Assembly (NCBI GenBank): GCA_030619345.1
Contig: JAUXBO010000044.1
Coordinates: forward strand, 1 to 11,259
Reading direction: 5' to 3'
From: Candidatus Zixiibacteriota bacterium
Lineage (GTDB): Bacteria; Zixibacteria; MSB-5A5; GN15; FEB-12
DNA: 11,259 nt
The notes beneath the pieces are model-generated. The model was not told the origin of the DNA, ran no database searches, and saw only the letters and a program-made list of their open reading frames with translations. Each line of letters begins with the position of its first letter. Position 1 is the first letter of the stretch. The translations under genes and the position numbers were made by a program. Below, piece after piece: positions 1 to 7,935 of the stretch.

Positions 1-100
1 CAGCCAACGCCCCGAGGAACATCAGGCCAAAGAATCCAAAGGCTACAACCATCGCTCCGATGATCAGCACTGCTGCGATAATGTCACGTTTTTTTGCCAA
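1..100 (-). CDS. N-terminus of a membrane-anchored protein, possibly signal peptide peptidase SppA (cut by window edge)
   Basis: Only the first 33 codons are visible. From a TTG start they read AKKRDIIAAVL after the initiator, then a long hydrophobic segment (about residues 7-32) rich in Ile, Val, Phe, Gly and Leu. This is a short positive N-terminus followed by one membrane-spanning helix, the form of a type II membrane anchor or uncleaved signal. The start is supported by an AAGGA box at 111-115, 10 bases upstream, and by its position 29 bases after the preceding stop, which suggests cotranscription with the LysM transglycosylase gene. The short basic start (AKKRD) plus one anchor helix resembles the N-terminus of SppA-type signal peptide peptidases as I remember them, but no catalytic region lies in the window. 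The SppA assignment is therefore a guess. That a coding start lies here is fairly likely. Confidence 0.5.
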   Translation of the reverse strand, partial: MAKKRDIIAAVLIIGAMVVAFGFFGLMFLGALA

Positions 101-129
101 TTTACAAGTATCCTTACTTCGTGACTGTG

Positions 130-2430
130 TCACTTCGTAAATATTTTCAGTTCAGCGCCTACGCGCAATTGGTCCGGGTTGGTCAATCCATTGTTGGCCA
201 TGATACGGGTGATGTTCGTACCGTACCTCTGGGCGATCCTGCTCAAAGTGTCTCCCCGGCGCACTCGATGCACCACATACTTTTTGGAACTGCTGCCGGT
301 TATATTTAGAACCTGGCCGGGATAAATGCGACTGGAACCGCCCAGTCCGTTTAGCCTTCTTATTTTCCCGGTAGTGGTACCGTACTGACGGGCCAGTTCC
401 CAGAGGGTATCACCGGCACGAACCTTGTGCTTGGTTGTCTTGGTACCGCCGGAAGCAGTCGACTTTGAGGAACCCTTTGATGGCGCTGAGGCATATGTCT
501 TTTTGCTTGATGTACTCTTCTGCTTGAGTTTGGTGGCCGAAGATGGAATTTTTAGTTTCTGCCCGACATAAATCCGCGAACCTTTTTCGATATAGTTTAT
601 CGCACGCAGGGCCGAGACAGTCGTACCAAATGCCCTGGCAATGTCCCAGGGAGTATCACCGGCACGTACAACGTAGAGAGAGTTTGATGCTTTGTAAGTA
701 TCATAGTCTTTGCGGTTGCGACCACTCTTGTAGTCCGAATCAAGAGGGACCGGGACGATTATGTCTTTTCCGGCGTAAATACGAGAACGACGCGAGAGAT
801 TATTGGCTGCAAAAATTGCATACTGCGAAACCCCATATTTGGCCGCGATGGTGCTGACCGTTTCCCCCCTGCGGATACGGTGACGCACCCAACTGGTCTC
901 TTTTGGTGAGGGCATGTTGTCGTAGGCGGCAAAGAACTTTTTGGTCAGTCCCTTGGGGACCTTCAGAGTGTATTTCTTTTTGTTCGGTGGGGTGTACCGA
1001 CGAAGCAACTCGGGGTTGAGTGTCTTCAGTTCGCTCTCCTTGCAACCTATTTCTTCAGCCACAATACGCAGATCAAGACAGCGGTTGATCTCGACTTCAT
1101 CCCAGACTATTTCCGGTTCGTGAACAATATTCTCAAAACCATACTTCTGGGGGTCTTTCGCGATAATGGTAGCCGCCATAATGAGCGGCACATAGTCCAT
1201 GGTCTGACGCTTAAGTTTCAGTTTCCAGAAATCGCGGGTCCCCTGCTTTTTGATAGTTCTGCGGACGCGACCAGGACCTCCGTTGTAAGCGGCCATAGCC
1301 AGGTCCCAGGACCCGAATTGCTCGTAGAGGTCTTTGAGAAAGCGGGCGGCGGCATGCGTGGATTTGATTGGGTCCTTGCGCTCATCCATCCACCAGTCCC
1401 GATTGAGTTTGTACATTCTGCCAGTGGAAGCAATGAACTGCCACAATCCCATCGCCCGCGCCCAGGAATAAGCGTGTGGGTTATAACCGGATTCTACCAG
1501 GGACAGATAGATGAGGTCCTCGGGCATTCCGTATTGCCGGAGAATCTTGCGCATCATCGGTGTATATTTTTGTGACCGGCGCAGGTACTTTTTGAACGCC
1601 TCTTTTGCCACCGTTTGAAAATAAACTATCGAATTCTTGACACGATCGTTCATAACGATCGGAATGTCATAAGCTATTGGAAGTTCGCGCGATTGAAAAA
1701 CAAGCATTGTATCCGAATCGAGATTCTGAATCATGTCACCAAATCTCTCGATAATTACCGATGAAGAAACATCATCAGTGAGCGCGCCCAGCGAGCGAAG
1801 AGCCACGCGGTAATCGGATACTATATTCTCCAGCAACTCAGTGTACTTGACTGCTTCGGGAGTAATGACCGAGTCGGTTTCGACATCGAGCGGGGCCATA
1901 ATATGCAGAGATTTTTCAAAGTAGTACTGAGCTTCCTCCCAACTCGCTTCTCGGTTGGCAATTACGCCCATAGCGTGGTATTCTTCGGCCAAATCAAACT
2001 GACGCCAAATGTAATCATCCACGGCTGAGGCAGAGCCATCCAGATCCGTCATTGAGAGACGGTACTCGGCATCTGTTCCATTTGAGTTGGACCGGGTATT
2101 TGGTGAAGTCTCGGCAGGAATTCGTTTTTCACGCTTAGTCGGTGTCTCGGTGTCAATATCATCTCGAATTTCACGTGAGATTTCGTCGGTAGTCGAAGCG
2201 TACTTTTTCTGTGATTCAGAACCTGTAGCCTCGACCGTGCCTTTGCCTGCGTCTGCTGAAGCGGATTTGCTCTTGTCTTCGCTCGTATCATCAGAGGAAG
2301 GACTTGAGTACACTCCCGGGGATGACATGCTCTTACTTCCGCCGCACCCAATCAGCAGAAGCAGGGTCAATAATGCTGTAATAATTTGAATCTGTCGCAT
2401 TTTCCTCGATATTTGGCAATTTCTATTCAT
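130..2430 (-). CDS. mltD: Lipoprotein membrane-bound lytic transglycosylase with four LysM domains (MltD type)
   Basis: This enzyme cleaves the MurNAc-GlcNAc bond of peptidoglycan non-hydrolytically, leaving 1,6-anhydroMurNAc ends. It is probably anchored in the outer membrane facing the periplasm. Seen in order in the 766 residues: a signal peptide ending in lipobox LIGC (Cys29, followed by Gly-Gly rather than Asp); a Ser/Thr/Asp/Lys-rich linker at about 32-135; one TPR-like helical pair at about 143-178; an SLT domain at about 282-430 with catalytic Glu313 in LVESGY, GLWQF at 328-332 and AYNGGPG at 381-387; then four LysM repeats at about 515-561, 584-630, 667-711 and 718-763, the last three separated by Ser/Lys/Thr linkers. 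E. coli MltD is much shorter and has fewer LysM units. ATG at 2430 has no SD. In-frame ATG at 2400 follows GAGGAAA and gives a more usual lipoprotein signal, so it may be the true start. The gene lies 117 bases after miaA and may have its own promoter. Confidence 0.93.
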   Translation of the reverse strand: MNRNCQISRKMRQIQIITALLTLLLLIGCGGSKSMSSPGVYSSPSSDDTSEDKSKSASADAGKGTVEATGSESQKKYASTTDEISREIRDDIDTETPTKREKRIPAETSPNTRSNSNGTDAEYRLSMTDLDGSASAVDDYIWRQFDLAEEYHAMGVIANREASWEEAQYYFEKSLHIMAPLDVETDSVITPEAVKYTELLENIVSDYRVALRSLGALTDDVSSSVIIERFGDMIQNLDSDTMLVFQSRELPIAYDIPIVMNDRVKNSIVYFQTVAKEAFKKYLRRSQKYTPMMRKILRQYGMPEDLIYLSLVESGYNPHAYSWARAMGLWQFIASTGRMYKLNRDWWMDERKDPIKSTHAAARFLKDLYEQFGSWDLAMAAYNGGPGRVRRTIKKQGTRDFWKLKLKRQTMDYVPLIMAATIIAKDPQKYGFENIVHEPEIVWDEVEINRCLDLRIVAEEIGCKESELKTLNPELLRRYTPPNKKKYTLKVPKGLTKKFFAAYDNMPSPKETSWVRHRIRRGETVSTIAAKYGVSQYAIFAANNLSRRSRIYAGKDIIVPVPLDSDYKSGRNRKDYDTYKASNSLYVVRAGDTPWDIARAFGTTVSALRAINYIEKGSRIYVGQKLKIPSSATKLKQKSTSSKKTYASAPSKGSSKSTASGGTKTTKHKVRAGDTLWELARQYGTTTGKIRRLNGLGGSSRIYPGQVLNITGSSSKKYVVHRVRRGDTLSRIAQRYGTNITRIMANNGLTNPDQLRVGAELKIFTK

Positions 2431-2471
2431 AGGAGTCTATTATCGGATTTTCAGCAGTTTTCCTTAACTAT

Positions 2472-2482
2472 TTGGTAACCAA
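2472..2482. repeat. Short perfect inverted repeat TTGGT-A-ACCAA upstream of the lytic transglycosylase gene
   Basis: Two 5-base arms flank a single central base in the 117-base gap between miaA and the mltD-type gene, about 42 bases before the ATG at 2430. Such a small dyad could be an operator half-site pair or chance. No convincing -35/-10 pair at normal spacing accompanies it (a TTGACT at 2519-2524 and a GATAAT at 2485-2490 are 28 bases apart), and there is no stem plus T-run that would make a terminator after miaA. Confidence 0.25.
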
Positions 2483-2547
2483 TCCATTATCGCAACAAGA
2501 AAGCGGGAGAGGTCTTTTGAGTCAACTATTTTCATTCTTTAAACAAG

Positions 2548-3480
2548 CTAAAGTCCCTTTTGGAGTAATACGTCTAACAAGGCCTGTTCGTTCGGATAAA
2601 AATGCGAGTCTGTCTGGCGCCTGAACCAGGTGATTTGTCTCTTGGCATAGCGGCGACTATTCTGTTTGATCATACTCACGGCCTCTTCAAACGATAAACT
2701 GCCATCTTGCCAGGCAAGCAGTTCCTGGTAGCCTATTACGTTCGCCTTGCGCAAGGCATCTAATTGGCCACTATCTATCAGCGCCTGTAATTCCCGTACC
2801 AGTCCCTCATCGATCATGCGGTCGACTCGCTGGTTGATCCGCTCGTATAACTCTTCGCGCTCGGGGATAAGACAATGGAAATCGAATTCAAAATCCGCTT
2901 TGCGATAGGCACCAGACAGGATCAATTCTGATTTTGGCCGACCGGTCAACTCAAAAATCTCCAGCGCCCGAATAATCCGCGGTTTGTTATTTGGATGGAC
3001 TTTGTCAGCTTCAACCGGATCGATCTCGCTCAGCCTCTGGTGCATACGCTCAGCGCCCAGTTGTTCCATCTCCATTTCCAGCTTCTCACGGATTTTCGAG
3101 TCCCCCTTCTCGACTTCAACGACGCCCTGCGACAGCGCCTTCAGGTACAGCCCAGTACCTCCTACAACAAGCGGTACTCTTCCCCGCTCCAGTATGCTGC
3201 TGATTGCTTTGGTGGCGTCGTCAATGAACCTGAAAGCGGTATATCTTTCACCCGGTTCGATTATGTCAATAAGATGGAACGGTACTTTCTCTCTTTCTTG
3301 CCGCGAAGGTTTGGCGGTGCCAATATCAAGCTGTTTGATAATTTGGCGCGAGTCAGCCGAAACAATATCCACCGGTACTGTTTTTGAGAGTTCGAGCGCT
3401 ACGGAAGTTTTGCCCGAGGCGGTAGGGCCGCAGATGACTATCAGGCGATTCGGATCAGGCACGGCCAAATTGCTTGTCAA
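2548..3480 (-). CDS. miaA: tRNA dimethylallyltransferase MiaA
   Basis: MiaA transfers a dimethylallyl group from DMAPP to N6 of adenosine 37 in tRNAs that read codons starting with U, the first step towards ms2i6A. The 310 residues match the usual length. Visible motifs are the P-loop GPTASGKT (18-25), DSRQ at 43-46 followed by LDIGTAKP, the HLIDI segment (69-73), VGGTGLY (106-112), a conserved NKPRIIRALEIFELTG stretch that binds the substrate tRNA region, and a C-terminal block with GYQELLAW and RYAKRQITWFRR. The start given is TTG at 3480, overlapping the end of mutL by 26 bases. An in-frame GTG at 3462 would shorten the overlap to 8 bases and still leave 11 residues before the P-loop. Neither has a clear SD, so translation is probably coupled to mutL. 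The mutL-miaA neighbourhood is common in bacteria. Confidence 0.97.
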   Translation of the reverse strand: MTSNLAVPDPNRLIVICGPTASGKTSVALELSKTVPVDIVSADSRQIIKQLDIGTAKPSRQEREKVPFHLIDIIEPGERYTAFRFIDDATKAISSILERGRVPLVVGGTGLYLKALSQGVVEVEKGDSKIREKLEMEMEQLGAERMHQRLSEIDPVEADKVHPNNKPRIIRALEIFELTGRPKSELILSGAYRKADFEFDFHCLIPEREELYERINQRVDRMIDEGLVRELQALIDSGQLDALRKANVIGYQELLAWQDGSLSFEEAVSMIKQNSRRYAKRQITWFRRQTDSHFYPNEQALLDVLLQKGL

Positions 3481-5329
3481 GATCGTCTCGGGACAGTTTT
3501 ATGAAAGTCGGTCGGCCATGCGGACAGGCGTAACAGTTCTCGCATTGCAGCAATGACTCGATAAGAAACTCAGCTTCACGATCTTTAAGTCGATCACCAG
3601 ACATTACGGCTGCCCGACAGGCCATCGATTGAGCCATCGCCTTTTTCAAATCGAGTCCGGACTTTCGCAGAGATGCAAAATCATCGATAATATTGAGCAG
3701 AATTTTTTCTGGCGATTTCTTGCTAAGTATAACTGGTACCGCCTCAACATTGACCATTGTGCCGCCAAATTCAGATATGGTAAAGCCGGAGTTGTTGAAC
3801 AGGTCGGCAGCTTCCACGTACACGGCCATCTGTGTGGGTGAAAGTTCCACCTGAACCGGGAACAGGAGTTGCTGCCCATTAACTGATTGTTCGTCAACAC
3901 GACGCAGCATCTCTTCATAGAGGACTCTCTCATGAGCCGTATGCTGGTCGACTATATAGAGATCGGTGCCGACCTGAAGAATCAAATAGAGATTTGAAAA
4001 GCGACCAATAAACCGGAAGCCATCGGTTGGTCCAGGCGACGGCGTCGCCCTTTTGTCCGAAACTGCGCCGTGACCATCGTCTTCGACTATTTCGCCAGTT
4101 TCCTTATTGACGGAGAATGTTTCCGTTTCAGAATAGGAACCGGGCGAAGAAACAGTGGGAGCGGGATTTTCAAAAAGCTGCTTGAAAAACTGATGGTTGA
4201 CCTGCTGCGGCGCACCAATACCGCTGATTCTGCCGCCATGCGTTGTTGGACCCAACGGCGCGGACATCGAACCCGGTGCACGACCACCGGTGGCGGATTT
4301 GAAGGTGGGGATAATACCGTCACTTCGCAGCGCTTCTTTGACAGCCCGATGGATCAGATCATGAATCTCCCGTTCAGCAGCCAGACGGACTTCTATTTTG
4401 GTCGGATGTACGTTGACATCGACTTCAGCGGGGTCCACTTTGATATGAATGGCTCCAACGGGGAATTTTCGTGACGGCAGAAGCTCACCATAACCGGACA
4501 TAACGCCATGCGCCAGAGTTGGTGATTGAATGAAACGATTATTGATAAACAGGTAGAGCGATTGCCGATTGTTCACGGCAATCTGGGGCGGCCCAACAAG
4601 ACCCTCAATAGTCGCCTGTTCACCCTCAAACTGGACAGGGAGAAACCGCTCACGTGGAGCGAGAACCGAGGCCACTCTATCGGCGGACGTCTGCTCGGCT
4701 GGCAGCGAGAAAATCTTACGGCCATTGAGCGAGTAACTAAAGCCGATGTCCGGTCTACCCAACGCCAGGGCAGAAGCAATTCTGGAAATGTGACGAGCTT
4801 CGGTGGCTTCGGATTTCAAAAACTTACGTCTGGCCGGGGTGTTGTAGAACAAGTTCTTGATTTCTACCTGAGTTCCCACCGGTGCGGCGGTTGGCTGCAC
4901 GCCCTGTAGAACACCGCCTTCTATCACAATTTCCTGACCGACATCGGCGTCGGATGTCCGCGACACCATGCGAAATTGGGCGACTGATGCAATCGACGGC
5001 AGCGCTTCCCCACGGAACCCGTAGGATGAGAGGTCGTTAAGATCATCAAAGCCGCTGATCTTGGAGGTAGCGTGACGGGAGAAGGCGATTTCAATCTGAT
5101 CAGCATCAATGCCACAACCATTGTCTATGATCTTGATAAGTGAGGCACCCGATTTTTCGATGACAATGTCTATTCGGTCAGCGCCGGCATCAATAGAGTT
5201 TTCAACCAGCTCTTTAACAACCGCTGCCGGGCGTTCGACAACCTCTCCGGCGGCGATTTTGTTGACTACCTGTTTTGGCAGCGGGCGAATCCACCGTTTG
5301 ATCTGTTTGTTGTCTGCCTGGGTACTCAA
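3455..5329 (-). CDS. mutL: DNA mismatch repair protein MutL with endonuclease site
   Basis: MutL is the GHKL-ATPase that couples mismatch recognition by MutS to strand incision. The N-terminal ATPase motifs are complete: KELVENSIDAG with catalytic Glu40 and Mg-binding Asn44, DNGCG at 69-73, and GFRGEA at 104-109. A variable linker of roughly 335-430 follows. The C-terminal dimerisation domain carries the metal-binding endonuclease motif DQHTAHERVLYE (461-472), a second element with Cys571 (ACR), and CPHGRP (602-607). QQLLFP at 486-491 fits the sliding-clamp-binding pattern QxxLxP. These mark a nicking MutL of the B. subtilis/eukaryotic kind, not the MutH-dependent E. coli kind. The fourth residue of the DQHA motif is Thr here instead of Ala, a mild change. 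The start is TTG at 5329, whose TTGA overlaps the stop of mutS. AAGGA at 5339-5343, 9 bases upstream, supports it. Confidence 0.98.
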   Translation of the reverse strand: MSTQADNKQIKRWIRPLPKQVVNKIAAGEVVERPAAVVKELVENSIDAGADRIDIVIEKSGASLIKIIDNGCGIDADQIEIAFSRHATSKISGFDDLNDLSSYGFRGEALPSIASVAQFRMVSRTSDADVGQEIVIEGGVLQGVQPTAAPVGTQVEIKNLFYNTPARRKFLKSEATEARHISRIASALALGRPDIGFSYSLNGRKIFSLPAEQTSADRVASVLAPRERFLPVQFEGEQATIEGLVGPPQIAVNNRQSLYLFINNRFIQSPTLAHGVMSGYGELLPSRKFPVGAIHIKVDPAEVDVNVHPTKIEVRLAAEREIHDLIHRAVKEALRSDGIIPTFKSATGGRAPGSMSAPLGPTTHGGRISGIGAPQQVNHQFFKQLFENPAPTVSSPGSYSETETFSVNKETGEIVEDDGHGAVSDKRATPSPGPTDGFRFIGRFSNLYLILQVGTDLYIVDQHTAHERVLYEEMLRRVDEQSVNGQQLLFPVQVELSPTQMAVYVEAADLFNNSGFTISEFGGTMVNVEAVPVILSKKSPEKILLNIIDDFASLRKSGLDLKKAMAQSMACRAAVMSGDRLKDREAEFLIESLLQCENCYACPHGRPTFIKLSRDDLDKQFGRA

Positions 5330-7935
5330 TTCAGGTCATCCTTGAACTGGCGTAGCGCGGCAAGCGCATCCATCGGGGTCATATTATCCAGATCCATTCC
5401 GGTTATCTGTTTTTCAATCTCCGACGGTTGAGGGTCGAAAAAAGTTGGCTGGCTTTTCTCAAGGTAGATCCCCTTGCCGATCTCGCTTTGATTGAACTTG
5501 CCGGACTCCAGCAATTTCAGAATCTGGTTGGCGCGAGTTATCGCCGGTCGCGGAAGACCCGCCAATTTGGCAACTTCGATTCCATACGAGTCGTCACAGC
5601 CGCCGGGGATTATCTGATGCAGGAAAATTACCGAGTTCTCCCACTTTTTCACCGCCACCTGGTAATTGGTAATTTTTGGGTGTCGTTCGGCCATACCGGT
5701 CAGCTCGTGATAATGGGTGGCAAAAAGTGTGCGGCAGTTTACTTTCTCATCGATGTATTCCACTACCGCCCAGGCAATCGACATACCGTCAAACGTCGAA
5801 GTTCCCCGGCCTACTTCATCCAGCAGAACCAGTGAATGATCGGTTGCGTTATGCAGAATATTGGCCGTCTCTACCATTTCGACCAAAAACGTCGACTGAC
5901 CGCGAGCCAGATTATCAAGGGCGCCAACCCGTGTGAAGACCCGGTCGACGAGTCCCAGCTCGACTTTGTCCGCCGGGACGTAGGACCCTATCTGGGCCAT
6001 AATCACGATCAGCCCAATCTGCCGAAGGTAAGTTGATTTGCCCGACATGTTGGGTCCGGTCAGAATATGGATGCGGTCACGATCTGCTGAAAAAGTAACA
6101 TCGTTGGCAACAAACGAACCGGTGGGCAGTACCTGCTCAATCACCGGATGGCGGCCATTAACGATCTCCAAACGGTCGTCATCGAAAATTTCCGGTCGAC
6201 AGTAACCGCCATCAACGGCCAGATCGGCGAGAGCCGAGACCAAGTCTATTTCCGCCAGTAGCCGTCCGGTATGCAAAATATCGGCCATGTGGCCTGACAA
6301 AAAACCGACTAAGTCTTGAAATAGTTTTGTTTCCAGAGCGAATATTTTTTCCTCAGCCGATAGGATCAAGTCTTCTTTTTCTTTTAGCTCGGGAGTTATG
6401 AATCGCTCGGCGTTGATGAGCGTCTGCTTCCTGATATACTCTTCCGGAACTTTGGATGACTGGAGCCGACTGACTTCAATATAGTAACCAAAGACTTTGT
6501 TGAATCCAACCTTCAAGGTACTAATACCGGTTCGCTCACGCTCTGTCTTCTGCAGCGATCCGATATACCGTCGGGCATCGCGGATAGAGTCGTTGAGTTC
6601 ATCCAGGTCCGGCGAAAAGCCCGTCCTGAAAATGCTCCCCTTAACGGACGTTATGGGTGGCTCATCGACCAGTGCCTCTCTTAGTCGGGCGACAATCTCA
6701 CTCCCAGTTGGAATAGTCGAGGCAATCTGGGTCAGGTGCGGCGAGTGTGACCGGATCAATATCTGCTGTAGTTCATCGCTGAGCTGCATAGCCTGCCCGA
6801 TGGCCGCCGCTTGTCTTGGGTTGAGTTTACCGATTCCGAGCCGACCAGCCAGTTTTTCAAGATCAGGGAGTTTTTGTGTGACGCTCCTGATATCAAAACA
6901 GAGATCGCGGTTTCGAATGAGTTCCGTGACACCCGACAATCGTCGTTCAACCGGAAGCCGTGTTTTGAAGGGGTGCAGAATCGACTGACGGAGTTTTCGC
7001 GCACCTGCTGCCGTCGAACATCGATTCATAACTTCAAAGAGTGTGTTCTCTTCGGTAGCCGTTGATATACTCGTGACTAACTCCAGGTTCCTGACGGTGC
7101 TGTAGTCAAGGGTCATCTGTTCGGAGTCATCAAATCTTGACAGTCGCTGGATGTGATCTAATTGCGACCTCTGATTCTCTTTCAAATAACGCAGAATAGC
7201 GCCTGCGGCTATGACTCCTCCACGACAATCCTGCACCCCAAATCCATCCAGAGTTCCCGTTCCAAACAGTTCGTTAAGATCCCGCTCCGCGCCGTGCTGG
7301 TCAAAATTCCATTCACCAAATTTAGTCATTCGCATATCGGACCGACTCAATGAGATTAAATCTGAGATTGTCTCGAAGCTGCCGTTCTCGGGACAGAGTA
7401 TTTCCGATGGCTCAAGCACTCTCAGGCGTTCGGCCACATCGACAGCGCTTCCTTCATCGACAATGAACGAACCGGTGGACAAATCAAGCGCTGCCAGTCC
7501 CAGTTTTTTTCCGGCTGAGAGAATCAGGGCAGCAAGACAAAGAGACTCTGACTGCATCTCGGGAGTATCGATCGTTGCCGTTCCCGGCGTGAGAATCTCA
7601 ACTACTTCCCTTTTCACCAGCCCTTTCGCTTTTCGTGGGTCTTCTACCTGCTCCACGATTACCACTTTTTCGCCATGTTTTAGAAGCTTGGCCAGGTATT
7701 TGTCGGCCGAATGATGAGGCATGCCAGCCAGAGGAATCTTCTCGGAGTCACCATGTGATCTTGTTGTCAGGGTGATACCCAGAATTGGAGCCGCTTTTAC
7801 AGCGTCTTCTCCAAACATCTCATAGAAATCCCCCATGCGAAAAAACAGAATTTTGTCCGGATGTTCTCTCTTTATATCGTAGAACTGCCGCATGAGCGGC
7901 GTCTGCTCTGACTTCTTATCCGACTTGATTGTCAT
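5326..7935 (-). CDS. mutS: DNA mismatch repair protein MutS
   Basis: MutS recognises base mismatches and small loops, then becomes an ATP-bound sliding clamp that recruits MutL. The 869 residues are full length for MutS1. The mismatch-reading motif GDFYEMF is at 35-41, with intercalating Phe37 and Glu39. Connector, core lever and clamp domains follow. The ABC-type ATPase has Walker A GPNMSGKST at 627-635, the signature region GQSTFLVEM, Walker B LVLLDE with Asp706-Glu707, and the FATHYHEL switch. Near the C-terminus QPTFFD (from Gln829) resembles the beta-clamp-binding motif known in B. subtilis MutS, and TPMDALAALRQFK is the usual last helix. The ATG at 7935 overlaps the stop of the upstream SPOR gene as ATGA. 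No SD lies at normal distance (GGGGAG is about 20 bases away), so translation probably depends on coupling. The mutL gene follows with a TTGA overlap. Confidence 0.99.
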   Translation of the reverse strand: MTIKSDKKSEQTPLMRQFYDIKREHPDKILFFRMGDFYEMFGEDAVKAAPILGITLTTRSHGDSEKIPLAGMPHHSADKYLAKLLKHGEKVVIVEQVEDPRKAKGLVKREVVEILTPGTATIDTPEMQSESLCLAALILSAGKKLGLAALDLSTGSFIVDEGSAVDVAERLRVLEPSEILCPENGSFETISDLISLSRSDMRMTKFGEWNFDQHGAERDLNELFGTGTLDGFGVQDCRGGVIAAGAILRYLKENQRSQLDHIQRLSRFDDSEQMTLDYSTVRNLELVTSISTATEENTLFEVMNRCSTAAGARKLRQSILHPFKTRLPVERRLSGVTELIRNRDLCFDIRSVTQKLPDLEKLAGRLGIGKLNPRQAAAIGQAMQLSDELQQILIRSHSPHLTQIASTIPTGSEIVARLREALVDEPPITSVKGSIFRTGFSPDLDELNDSIRDARRYIGSLQKTERERTGISTLKVGFNKVFGYYIEVSRLQSSKVPEEYIRKQTLINAERFITPELKEKEDLILSAEEKIFALETKLFQDLVGFLSGHMADILHTGRLLAEIDLVSALADLAVDGGYCRPEIFDDDRLEIVNGRHPVIEQVLPTGSFVANDVTFSADRDRIHILTGPNMSGKSTYLRQIGLIVIMAQIGSYVPADKVELGLVDRVFTRVGALDNLARGQSTFLVEMVETANILHNATDHSLVLLDEVGRGTSTFDGMSIAWAVVEYIDEKVNCRTLFATHYHELTGMAERHPKITNYQVAVKKWENSVIFLHQIIPGGCDDSYGIEVAKLAGLPRPAITRANQILKLLESGKFNQSEIGKGIYLEKSQPTFFDPQPSEIEKQITGMDLDNMTPMDALAALRQFKDDLN

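Noticed and set aside
121..133. Inverted repeat GTGAC-tgt-GTCAC at the stop of the lytic transglycosylase gene, considered as a terminator
   Set aside because: The stem is only 5 pairs with a 3-base loop, no T-run follows on the minus strand, and the next gene starts 29 bases after the stop.
2431..2547. Gap between miaA and the mltD-type gene, examined for a terminator, small RNA or sigma-70 promoter
   Set aside because: I found no GC-rich hairpin with a T-run, and no -35/-10 pair at 16-18 base spacing. TTGACT and GATAAT are both present but 28 bases apart.
2984..3556. Open plus-strand frame of 190 codons opposite miaA and the end of mutL
   Set aside because: It lies antisense to well-conserved coding sequence, is Ser-rich without any recognisable motif, and has no upstream SD. 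It is a shadow of the real genes.
6497..6988. Open plus-strand frame of 163 codons opposite mutS
   Set aside because: It is antisense to the core domain of mutS, with Ser/Arg-rich shadow composition and no supporting signals.
7211..7714. Open plus-strand frame of 167 codons opposite the N-terminal part of mutS
   Set aside because: It has the same shadow composition; the minus-strand frame clearly encodes conserved MutS.
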